Source: an uncultured Clostridia bacterium (GTDB lineage: Bacteria > Bacillota > Clostridia > Oscillospirales > CAG-382). Taken from it: a stretch of 64,000 nt of DNA. The notes beneath the pieces are model-generated. The model had not been told where the DNA came from and did no database searches. It was given only the letters and a program-made list of their open reading frames with translations. Location: the NCBI GenBank assembly GCA_947628695.1, contig CANRAV010000004.1, positions 1 through 64,000 of the forward strand, in the 5' to 3' direction. This document shows, one piece after another, positions 1 through 7,805 of the stretch (the stretch's first letter is position 1; every line of letters starts with the position of its first letter). Both the position numbers and the translations under genes were made by a program.

Positions 1-617
1 CGGCAGCTGATTGCCATATCGTCAATCGGTGTCAGAGGCGGTTCCTTGGAATAAACGACTTTTAGTTTCTTAATTCCGCGACGTCTCAGTTCGTAACGCA
101 TGACTTTTGCAAGAGGGCAAACGGAAGTGCTGTAAACATCCGCTACCTCAAAGGCTGTCGGATCGAGTTTGTTTCCCGCGCCCATGGAGCTTATGATCGG
201 TGTTCCCGTGCTGTCCGCATTGACTGCGAGAGCAATTTTTCCCGTTACGGTATCGATGGCATCTACAATGTAGTCATATTCGGAAAAATCGAACCCATTC
301 GCCGTTTCGGGCGTGTAAAAGGTTTTATGAATCGTAACCTTAACATCGGGATTGATTTCGTGAATCCTTTCAGCCGCCACATCCGCTTTGTATTGTCCGA
401 CGGTTTTTCTTGTTGCGTGAAGCTGCCTGTTAAGATTGGTCAGGCATACCTTATCGTCGTCAATGAGATCGATTGCACCGATCCCGGAGCGGACAAGAGC
501 CTCCACGGTATATCCGCCGACGCCGCCGATTCCAAATACGGCAACGCGGGAGGAGGCCAGCCGCTCCATCGCTTCTTTTCCAAATAATAGTTCGGTTCTT
601 GAAAATTGGTTCAACAT
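1..617 (-). CDS. tcdA: tRNA threonylcarbamoyladenosine dehydratase-like E1/ThiF-family protein (C-terminus beyond window edge)
   Basis: Not in the ORF track because it runs off the edge. Reverse-strand translation from ATG at 617 reads MLNQFSRTELLFGKEAMERLASSRVAVFGIGGVGGYTVEALVRSGIGAIDLIDDDKVCLTNLNRQLHATRKTVGQYKADV..., with the GxGGVGG nucleotide-binding motif and NRQ typical of TcdA/ThiF. Confidence 0.85.
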   Translation of the reverse strand, partial: MLNQFSRTELLFGKEAMERLASSRVAVFGIGGVGGYTVEALVRSGIGAIDLIDDDKVCLTNLNRQLHATRKTVGQYKADVAAERIHEINPDVKVTIHKTFYTPETANGFDFSEYDYIVDAIDTVTGKIALAVNADSTGTPIISSMGAGNKLDPTAFEVADVYSTSVCPLAKVMRYELRRRGIKKLKVVYSKEPPLTPIDDMAISC

Positions 618-650
618 AGTATCTTTTGGTCCCTTGAATTTTCGGTCACT

Positions 651-860
651 TTAACCGTGCAGATACTTTGCACGGTATTCCGCATTGATCTCGGAGATTT
701 CCTTTTTTCCGTCAATGTAGTCTTGGTACATTTCGTAGGGGTCTCCGCCGCCGAGGCAGCAGGAGGAACAGTTTTCACAGCCGCCTCCACCGCAGTCCAG
801 CGATCGGCGGATGATTTCTTCCCGTTCTTTTCGCGTCGTATCTTTGATTAAAATCTTCAA
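651..860 (-). CDS. Small Cys/Gly-rich protein (69 aa; CGGGGCENCSSCCLGGG)
   Basis: ORF overlaps the rhodanese stop by 4 nt and is co-oriented in the operon; cysteine-rich central motif. Confidence 0.7.
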   Translation of the reverse strand: MKILIKDTTRKEREEIIRRSLDCGGGGCENCSSCCLGGGDPYEMYQDYIDGKKEISEINAEYRAKYLHG

Positions 861-1195
861 GGGTCAACCCGCCTTTCAGGATAAATTCCGTTTTCTTCTC
901 CGACCTTTAGATTGTGTTTGAAATATTCGCGATAACCGCCTGTCAAATTACAGGCGTTATACCCTGCGTCGGAAAGCAGCTCGGCAAACTGACCGCTTAT
1001 CTCACCCACCTGACAGAAAAGATAAATCGGTTTGTCACTCGGCAGCCCGTAAAGCTCTCCGACCCGTTCCACCGGAATATTGATAGCCCCCGGAACGGTT
1101 CCGAAAGCATACACGGTTTCGCTGCGAAGATCGACGAGGATATCATCGTCCTCACGGTCTTTCAAGTATTCAAGGATGTCCAGCTCTCGCATCAT
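857..1195 (-). CDS. Rhodanese-like domain protein
   Basis: VDLRSETVYAFGTVPGAINIP ... LFCQVGEISGQFAELLSDAGYNACNLTGGY: rhodanese fold with a Cys active-site loop. Confidence 0.88.
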   Translation of the reverse strand: MMRELDILEYLKDREDDDILVDLRSETVYAFGTVPGAINIPVERVGELYGLPSDKPIYLFCQVGEISGQFAELLSDAGYNACNLTGGYREYFKHNLKVGEENGIYPERRVDP

Positions 1196-2031
1196 AAAGG
1201 AACGTCACTTCCTTCCGGCACAGAACATCCGCAGCTCGCCGGTTCGTATTCGGCGCGGTGTTCGGAAAGGGAAAAGGAAGCTCGTCCTCTGCCGCAGACC
1301 GGGCAATCCTCCCTCGCCGCACCGAACCGGATCGTCCGGGTACGCATGGTAAGGCCGTCGATGGAGAACACCCGCCCGGTGAGCAGTTCTCCGGCTCCCA
1401 GCAGGAATTTTATCGCTTCGGTCGCCTGCACACAGCCCAGTATTCCGGGGATCGTACCGAGAACTCCGGCCTCGGCGCAGCTGGCGGCATTTTCCGGAAC
1501 GCCGCCTAGCACACAGCGCAGGCACCCGCCGCGTCCCGGCACATAGGTCATTGCCTGCCCTTCAAAACGCACCGCACCCGCGTGAGAATAGGGCTTCTCC
1601 CTAAGCACACAGGCGTCGTTTATTAGAAACTTTGTTTCAAATCGGTCGGTGCAATCCAAGATGAAATCATAGGGAGCAATCACGGATTCGACGTTATCCG
1701 GCGTTACCCTTTTCGGAATAGTCTGTATCGTGACGTCCGGATTGAGAGCGGCAAGCGCTTTCTTTGCCGATTCTGTTTTGAAAGTTCCGATATCCGCCTG
1801 CCTGTGGATGATCTGACGGCTGAGATTGGTAAGCTCCACAAGGTCTCCATCGCAAATTCCGATCACACCGACGCCCGCCGACGCTAAGTAGAACAGCGCA
1901 CTCGATCCCAAAGCGCCCGCGCCGATCACCAAAACGCTCGACTGTAAAAGACGCTTTTGTCCGGACACGCCGATTTCCTTTAAGACAAAGTGGCGAGCGT
2001 ACCGTTCGGCCTGTTCCTTTGAAATCACCAT
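1192..2031 (-). CDS. HesA/MoeB/ThiF family adenylyltransferase
   Basis: VIGAGALGSSALFYLASAGVGVIGICDGDLVELTNLSRQIIH; ASCAEAGVLGTIPGILGCVQATEAIKFL; CLRC and CPVC zinc motifs. Confidence 0.9.
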   Translation of the reverse strand: MVISKEQAERYARHFVLKEIGVSGQKRLLQSSVLVIGAGALGSSALFYLASAGVGVIGICDGDLVELTNLSRQIIHRQADIGTFKTESAKKALAALNPDVTIQTIPKRVTPDNVESVIAPYDFILDCTDRFETKFLINDACVLREKPYSHAGAVRFEGQAMTYVPGRGGCLRCVLGGVPENAASCAEAGVLGTIPGILGCVQATEAIKFLLGAGELLTGRVFSIDGLTMRTRTIRFGAAREDCPVCGRGRASFSLSEHRAEYEPASCGCSVPEGSDVPL

Positions 2032-2072
2032 TGCTTACACCTCGCCTTCATTTGCTTCTTTCGGCGTTTTGT

Positions 2073-2645
2073 TCACACTGCGGTACGGATCATATCGAGA
2101 AAATACCGATGCACCCGCGTGTCTTCCAAAAGCTCCGGGTGGAACGCAGTGACGAGCTGGCTTTTTTGCTTTGCAGCAACGATATGGCCTTCCACGACCG
2201 ACAGCACCTGCACATTTTTTCCGACGCTCTCGATATACGGCGCGCGAATAAAGGTCATGGGTATACTGCCGAGTCCGTCGAATTCCGCCTCGGCGGAAAA
2301 GCTGCCCAGCTGCCGTCCGTAGGCATTGCGCATTGCCGTAATGTCCATTGTCGCAAAGTGCCGGCGTTCGTCATTTTCTATTTTCTTTGCGAGCAGCAGC
2401 AGTCCCGCGCAGGTACCGAACACGGGCAGTCCCGCCTCAATTTTCTCTTTGAGAGGCGCGAACAGCCCGAGGTCGCGCAGCAGCTTGCCCTGTACGGTGC
2501 TTTCTCCGCCGGGAAGGATAAGGCCGTCCATCGGTCGGGACAGGTCACTTTTTTGCCGTATTTCAAAGCAGGAGGCCCCAAGGCGGGAGAGCATCCGATC
2601 ATGCTCGATAAACGCGCCCTGCACGGCCAAAATGCCGATATTCAT
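2073..2645 (-). CDS. pdxT: Pyridoxal 5'-phosphate synthase glutaminase subunit
   Basis: MNIGILAVQGAFIEHDRMLSRLG, LPGGESTVQGKLL, FGTCAGLLLLAKK, FHPEL: class-I glutamine amidotransferase of PdxT type, adjacent to pdxS. Confidence 0.96.
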   Translation of the reverse strand: MNIGILAVQGAFIEHDRMLSRLGASCFEIRQKSDLSRPMDGLILPGGESTVQGKLLRDLGLFAPLKEKIEAGLPVFGTCAGLLLLAKKIENDERRHFATMDITAMRNAYGRQLGSFSAEAEFDGLGSIPMTFIRAPYIESVGKNVQVLSVVEGHIVAAKQKSQLVTAFHPELLEDTRVHRYFLDMIRTAV

Positions 2646-2646
2646 G

Positions 2647-3522
2647 TTATTTTCCCCGTTCCGCCATCAAAAGCTCGATCTCCTGCTCGTTTATGCCGAC
2701 CATGGCTTCGCCCAGATCCTCAGAAAGCTCAGCCAGCATTTTTGCGTCGTTATAGTTTGTAACCGCCTTGACGATAGCCGCCGCTCTCTTTTCGGGATTG
2801 CCGGACTTAAAAATACCCGAACCGACGAACACGCCCTCCGCGCCCAACTGCATCATCAGCGCGGCGTCGGCAGGGGTCGCAACGCCGCCCGCGGCGAAAT
2901 TCACCACCGGCAGTTTTTTGTTTTCGTGAACATACCGAACTAACTCATAGGGAACTTGAAGCTCTTTCGCAGCGTCAAATAATTCGTCCTCGGCCATGGA
3001 AGCGATACGCCGAATTTCCGCCTGCATCAGGCGCATGTGCCGCACCGCCTGTACCACGTCGCCCGTGCCGGGCTCGCCCTTGGTGCGAATCATGGAAGCG
3101 CCTTCATTGATACGGCGAAGCGCCTCGCCCAAATCCTTCGCGCCGCAGACAAAGGGAACGTCAAATTTAGTTTTGTCAATGTGGTACTTGTCGTCGGCGG
3201 GAGAGAGTACCTCGCTTTCGTCGATGTAGTCGATCTCAATGGCCTGCAGAATCTGCGCCTCGGCAAAATGTCCTATTCGGCACTTGGCCATAACGGGAAT
3301 AGAGACGGCGTTTTGAATGCCCTTGATCATCTTCGGGTCGCTCATGCGGGACACGCCGCCCGCTGCCCGGATATCGGCGGGAATGCGCTCCAGCGCCATG
3401 ACGGCGCAGGCGCCCGCCGCCTCGGCGATTTTTGCCTGTTCGGGCGTGGTAACGTCCATGATCACGCCGCCCTTTAGCATCTGCGCCAAATTTTTGTTCA
3501 GTTCAAATCTGTTGTTTTCCAT
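2647..3522 (-). CDS. pdxS: Pyridoxal 5'-phosphate synthase lyase subunit
   Basis: [51 protein letters not shown]; highly conserved PdxS sequence. Confidence 0.98.
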   Translation of the reverse strand: MENNRFELNKNLAQMLKGGVIMDVTTPEQAKIAEAAGACAVMALERIPADIRAAGGVSRMSDPKMIKGIQNAVSIPVMAKCRIGHFAEAQILQAIEIDYIDESEVLSPADDKYHIDKTKFDVPFVCGAKDLGEALRRINEGASMIRTKGEPGTGDVVQAVRHMRLMQAEIRRIASMAEDELFDAAKELQVPYELVRYVHENKKLPVVNFAAGGVATPADAALMMQLGAEGVFVGSGIFKSGNPEKRAAAIVKAVTNYNDAKMLAELSEDLGEAMVGINEQEIELLMAERGK

Positions 3523-3554
3523 AATGCTTGACTCCTTTTTATGAGCATTTTATT

Positions 3555-4628
3555 TTATTGTATCGTTCCTCCGCCGACGACAACGTCGCCGTCATAGAAA
3601 ACGACAGCCTGTCCTTTTGTGATCGCCCGCTGCGGCTCGTCAAAAAGCACCCCCGCCGTGTCCGTGTCGATCTGTGTGACCGTCGCCCACTGTTCGCTCT
3701 GGCGGTAACGGATCTTTGCTTTGACTCTCATGGGGCGTTCTATTTGTTCGACAGCAATCAGATTGAGGTCGGCCGCGATAAGAGAGCGGGAATAAAGCGC
3801 GTCACTTCCACCGAGGGTGACAGTGTTCTTTGCAGGGTCGATCTTCGTTACATAGAGTGGAGCGGCGGCCGAAACACCAAGCCCCCGTCGCTGACCGACG
3901 GTATAGCGGATGACGCCTCCGTGCCGTCCGAGAACATGACCGTCCTCGTCCACAAAATCCCCGGGAGGATAGCGCTTTCCTGTATATCCTTCGATGAATT
4001 CGGCATATCTGCCGTTCGGGACAAAACAGATGTCCTGACTGTCATGCTTTTTCGCATTTTGGAAGGCCTGCTGCGCGGCGATTTCCCGCACCTGAGCCTT
4101 GCGGTATTCCCCCAACGGAAAGAGGGTGTGAGAGAGCTGCTCCTGCGTCATGGCATAGAGGACATAGCTTTGATCCTTTGCGGTATCAACCGCCTTTTTT
4201 AAAAGGTACCGCCCGCTTGCCCCATTCTTCTCAATGCGGGCGTAATGTCCGGTCACCACATAATCGCAGTCCAGTTCTCTTGCCCGACGGTAGAGCTTAT
4301 CGAATTTCAGAAATCGGTTGCAGTCAATGCAAGGGTTAGGCGTCGCGCCGTTTTCATAAGCGGCTACAAAGCGATCCATCACCTTTTCCCGAAACAGGTC
4401 GGAAAAGTTGAACACATAATGCGGTATCCCTATTTTATAGGCAACGCTTTTGGCGTCCTCGACGTCCTCCAGCGAACAGCAGGTACGCTCCCGTGACAGA
4501 CCGATGTCCTCGTTGTGATAAAGCTTCATGGTCGCCCCGATGCATTCAAAGCCACGCTTCTTCGTGAGATATGCCGCCACGCCGGAATCCACGCCTCCGC
4601 TCATGGCAATAATGGCTTTTTTATTCAT
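3555..4628 (-). CDS. mnmA: tRNA-specific 2-thiouridylase (copy 1)
   Basis: AMSGGVDSGVAAYLTKK PP-loop, NPCIDCNRFLKFD, VVTGHYARI, HDSQDICFVP, GQRRGLGV. Confidence 0.95.
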   Translation of the reverse strand: MNKKAIIAMSGGVDSGVAAYLTKKRGFECIGATMKLYHNEDIGLSRERTCCSLEDVEDAKSVAYKIGIPHYVFNFSDLFREKVMDRFVAAYENGATPNPCIDCNRFLKFDKLYRRARELDCDYVVTGHYARIEKNGASGRYLLKKAVDTAKDQSYVLYAMTQEQLSHTLFPLGEYRKAQVREIAAQQAFQNAKKHDSQDICFVPNGRYAEFIEGYTGKRYPPGDFVDEDGHVLGRHGGVIRYTVGQRRGLGVSAAAPLYVTKIDPAKNTVTLGGSDALYSRSLIAADLNLIAVEQIERPMRVKAKIRYRQSEQWATVTQIDTDTAGVLFDEPQRAITKGQAVVFYDGDVVVGGGTIQ

Positions 4629-4701
4629 GACGCGTTCACCTTTCGTATCCTTTCACAAAGCCGTAATTTCAAGTAAACAAAGCCTGCCTTTGTGATATGT
4701 T

Positions 4702-4730
4702 ATTATACTTGACTGCCCGCGTTTTGTCAA
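4702..4730 (-). promoter_or_regulatory. Sigma-A-type promoter for the mnmA operon
   Basis: Reverse strand TTGACA (4730-4725), 17-nt spacer, TATAAT (4707-4702): exact consensus. Confidence 0.85.
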
Positions 4731-4777
4731 TAGGGAAGTCAAAAAACCTTTAAAATAAAAGTTTTTGCGAATAGGGC

Positions 4778-4806
4778 TTGACAAAGGAAAAGCGTTGTGA
4801 TATAAT
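4778..4806 (+). promoter_or_regulatory. Sigma-A-type promoter for cysK-metY
   Basis: TTGACA (4778-4783), 17-nt spacer, TATAAT (4801-4806): exact consensus. Confidence 0.87.
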
Positions 4807-4853
4807 GCCTACAATGCTGATAGGCAAATAAACAACTTTGGAGGAAAAACGCC

Positions 4854-4892
4854 TTGATAATGCCGTATGAAAACCGTCGATGTTGCCGTTAG
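4854..4892 (+). CDS. Putative cysteine-codon leader peptide (TTG start 12 aa MIMPYENRRCCR; or ATG at 4860, 10 aa)
   Basis: GGAGG at 4840-4844, 9 nt before TTG 4854; codons ATG CCG TAT GAA AAC CGT CGA TGT TGC CGT TAG; lies between the cysK promoter and the cysK start codon. Confidence 0.55.
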   Translation: MIMPYENRRCCR

Positions 4893-4949
4893 GCAGTGCA
4901 TAACAGCTATTGTAAAAACAAATCAAATAATCGAAAGGAACTAAGCATT

Positions 4950-5879
4950 ATGAGAACATACGACAAGATAACCGACCTTATAGGCGGAACGCCGCTGTTA
5001 AAGCTTACAAACTATATAAAAGAAAAAAAGCTTGGCGCTGATATTTACGGCAAGCTGGAGTATTTCAATCCCGCAGGCAGCGTTAAGGACAGGATAGCGA
5101 AGGCGATGATCGACGATGCGGAGGCAAGGGGGCTTTTAAAGCCGGATTCTGTTATAATAGAGCCCACCAGCGGCAACACCGGCATAGGTCTTTCGGCCGT
5201 TGCGGCTGCGAGAGGGTACAAAATCATACTCACCATGCCCGAAACAATGAGCGTTGAACGCCGCAACCTGCTTAAAGCCTACGGTGCAGAACTGGTGCTT
5301 ACAGATGGCTCTTTGGGCATGAAAGGCGCCATAGCCAAGGCTAAAGAGCTTGCGGATGCAACCCCGCACAGCTTTATTCCAAGCCAGTTCACCAACCCCG
5401 CAAACCCGGAGATTCACCGCAAAACCACCGGCCCGGAGATCTGGGAGGACACCGACGGAGAAGTGGACATATTCGTCGCAGGCGTCGGCACCGGCGGAAC
5501 CGTGACGGGGGTAGGTGAATACCTGAAGTCTAAAAACCCGAACGTGAAGGTCGTCGCCGTTGAACCTGCAGGCTCGCCCGTGCTGTCAAAAGGGACGGCC
5601 GGCCCGCACAAGATACAGGGCATCGGCGCAGGCTTCGTGCCCGAAACGCTTAACACCTCCGTTTACGACGAGATAATAGCCGTGGAAAACGAGGACGCTT
5701 TTGAAACCGGGCGCACCTTGGCGCGCAAGGAAGGCCTGCTTGTAGGCATTTCTTCCGGCGCTGCCGTCTTTGCGGCGACCGAGCTTGCAAAACGTTCGGA
5801 GAACAAGGGCAAGCTAATTGTCGCCCTGCTGCCCGACACAGGTGAGCGGTACCTCTCCACCCCCATGTTTGCAGAGTAG
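4950..5879 (+). CDS. cysK: Cysteine synthase A
   Basis: [58 protein letters not shown] at 4950 with AAAGGAA upstream (the track start 4896 is too far upstream). Confidence 0.96.
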   Translation: MRTYDKITDLIGGTPLLKLTNYIKEKKLGADIYGKLEYFNPAGSVKDRIAKAMIDDAEARGLLKPDSVIIEPTSGNTGIGLSAVAAARGYKIILTMPETMSVERRNLLKAYGAELVLTDGSLGMKGAIAKAKELADATPHSFIPSQFTNPANPEIHRKTTGPEIWEDTDGEVDIFVAGVGTGGTVTGVGEYLKSKNPNVKVVAVEPAGSPVLSKGTAGPHKIQGIGAGFVPETLNTSVYDEIIAVENEDAFETGRTLARKEGLLVGISSGAAVFAATELAKRSENKGKLIVALLPDTGERYLSTPMFAE

Positions 5880-5901
5880 ACGACGACAGGAGGATAATAC
5901 A

Positions 5902-7206
5902 ATGTCTGACATTCGCGACCCCAAAAACTGGAGCTTTGAAACAAAGCAGCTGCATATAGGCCAGGAGCAGGCCGACCCCGCAACGGACGCAAGAGCGGTG
6001 CCGATTTACGCATCGACCTCGTTTGTGTTCCACAATTCGAAGCACGCGGCCGACAGGTTCGGCCTGAGAGACGCGGGCAATATCTACGGCAGACTGACCA
6101 ACCCGACGCAGGACGTTTTCGAGCAGCGCATTGCCTCGCTTGAAGGCGGCGTCGCGGCGTTGGCAACTGCATCCGGCGCAGCGGCGATAAACTACACCGT
6201 AAGCGCGCTGGCAAGAAGCGGCGAGCACATCGTCGCCTCCAAGACCATTTACGGCGGCACCTACAATCTGCTGGCGCACACGCTTCCGCTGTCTTCGGGC
6301 GTCACCACGACCTTTGTCGACCCCGATGAGGAAGGCGCCTTTGAGGCGGCTATAAAGGACAACACAAAGGCCATCTTCATCGAAACGCTCGGAAACCCCA
6401 ATTCTAATATCATAGACATTGAGGCAGTCGCAGCGATAGCGCACAGGCACGGCATACCGCTGGTTATCGACTCTACCTTTGCGACCCCGTATCTCATTCG
6501 CCCGATTGAATACGGCGCGGACATCGTCGTTCACTCCGCAACGAAGTTTATAGGCGGTCACGGCACCGCCATAGGCGGCGTTATAGTGGACAGCGGCAAT
6601 TTCGACTGGAAGCCTTCCGGCAAATACCCGTGGATTTCCGAGGCAAACCCCAGCTATCACGGCATTTCCTTTGCCGATGCTGTCGGTCCCGCGGCATTTG
6701 TCACCTACATCCGCGCAATTTTGCTGCGCGATACGGGATCAACGCTTTCGCCCTTCCACGCGTTTCTGTTCCTGCAGGGGCTGGAGACCCTATCTCTGCG
6801 CGTAGAGCGCCATGTGTCAAACGCGCTTAAGATAGTGGAGTATCTGAACGGTCACCCGCAGGTGGAAGCGGTGCATCACCCCTCGCTTGAAAGCGAGCCC
6901 AGCCACAAGCTGTACAAGAAGTACTTCCCGAACGGGGCCGGTTCAATCTTTACGTTTGAGGTCAAGGGCGACGCGGCGACTGCCCGGAAGTTTATCGATA
7001 ACCTTGCAATCTTCTCGCTTCTTGCCAACGTTGCCGACGTAAAGTCGCTGGTAATCCACCCTGCAAGCACCACCCATTCGCAGCTTACGGAAGAAGAGCT
7101 GCTGGATCAGGGCATCAAGCCTAACACCATCCGCCTGTCAATAGGCACGGAAAACGTAAAGGATTTGATAGCAGCCCTTGACGAAGCATTTAAGGCAATC
7201 GCGTAA
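5902..7206 (+). CDS. metY: O-acetylhomoserine aminocarboxypropyltransferase/cysteine synthase family
   Basis: FETKQLHIGQEQADPATDARAVPIYASTSFVF, IYGRLTNPTQDVFEQRIASLEGG, SATKFIGGHGTAIGG; ATG at 5902 after AGGAGG. Confidence 0.95.
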   Translation: MSDIRDPKNWSFETKQLHIGQEQADPATDARAVPIYASTSFVFHNSKHAADRFGLRDAGNIYGRLTNPTQDVFEQRIASLEGGVAALATASGAAAINYTVSALARSGEHIVASKTIYGGTYNLLAHTLPLSSGVTTTFVDPDEEGAFEAAIKDNTKAIFIETLGNPNSNIIDIEAVAAIAHRHGIPLVIDSTFATPYLIRPIEYGADIVVHSATKFIGGHGTAIGGVIVDSGNFDWKPSGKYPWISEANPSYHGISFADAVGPAAFVTYIRAILLRDTGSTLSPFHAFLFLQGLETLSLRVERHVSNALKIVEYLNGHPQVEAVHHPSLESEPSHKLYKKYFPNGAGSIFTFEVKGDAATARKFIDNLAIFSLLANVADVKSLVIHPASTTHSQLTEEELLDQGIKPNTIRLSIGTENVKDLIAALDEAFKAIA

Positions 7207-7234
7207 ATTGCTTTAAATTACACCGGTCTTTTGA

Positions 7235-7277
7235 AATGCACCTCTAAGCTTTGCTTTTGGGGTGCATTCCTTTTTTT
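7235..7277 (+). terminator. Rho-independent terminator of cysK-metY
   Basis: AATGCACC ... GGTGCATT stem followed by CC and a T7 run. Confidence 0.75.
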
Positions 7278-7326
7278 GTCATAAAAAGCAAAAAGCCGCA
7301 ATATTTAAAAATTGCGGCTCCATTTT

Positions 7327-7690
7327 CGCAGAGTTTATAACTCTATGACAAAGACGAAAAAAGCCCGCCGGTTGGCGGGCTTTACGGAAAATGTCGGCAG
7401 TTATGACGATTTGTTTGACGGCGAAATTAAAGCATTGAAAAAACGCCTGCAAGATGTCAGAAAGGGCTGCAAATTAAACTGTTTTTCGGCTTTTTTACTG
7501 ACGGCGGAATTGACGGCTGTTTAATGAAAAGAAGTGCCGATTTTGAGTTTTTAAAAGGCGTTCGCCTCATTTTTGGTGAAAAGATATAAAAATTTCCTCC
7601 AAATTGCCGTTGATTTTTTCGCTGAAACCATTGAAAAACTGCATTTGCTGTGATATAATTGCACTCGTAAAGTTATAAACTATGCGAAAG
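7327..7690 (+). repeat. Copy A of ~360-bp duplicated non-coding block upstream of giant adhesin 1
   Basis: Shares ordered blocks with 32362-32712: GAGT-N5-ACTCTATGACAAA-ACGAAAAAA; the exact 29-mer GTCGGCAGTTATGACGATTTGTTTGACGG (7393-7421); ACTGACGGCGGA; AAAAGGCGTTCGCCTCATTTTT-GTGAAAAG; CATTTGCTGTGATATAATTGCA. Confidence 0.85.
7631..7659 (+). promoter_or_regulatory. Sigma-A-type promoter for giant adhesin 1, inside the duplicated block
   Basis: TTGAAA (7631-7636), 17-nt spacer, TATAAT (7654-7659); same architecture in copy B. Confidence 0.8.
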
Positions 7691-7805
7691 TGGGCGTACG
7701 CTTTGCTTTATTTTTCGTTCGCAGTCGAGCGAAGACAGCAAGTAGAAAGCGTAAGTCTAATAATACAGACGATTTGAAACAGACGGGCTCTAAGGAGGTA
7801 TCTGA

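Noticed and set aside
4806-4895. TGCCTA...TAGGCA pairing as the attenuator hairpin of the cysK leader
   Set aside because: The TGCCTA arm overlaps the -10 and lies upstream of the expected transcription start, so it would not be in the RNA; kept only as a possible DNA dyad. Real leader folding needs computation.
7312-7524. 70-aa ORF MRLHFRRVYNSMTKTKKARRLAGFTENVGSYDDLFDG... inside copy A of the duplicated block
   Set aside because: Homologous sequence in copy B has in-frame stops and shifts while the nucleotide islands are kept; no SD. Treated as non-coding.
7682-7777. 31-codon uORF MRKWAYALLYFSFAVERRQQVESVSLIIQTI in the adhesin 1 leader
   Set aside because: No Shine-Dalgarno and the equivalent position in the adhesin 2 leader stops after ATG TGT AGG TAG. 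The region may be structured RNA but coding is unsupported.
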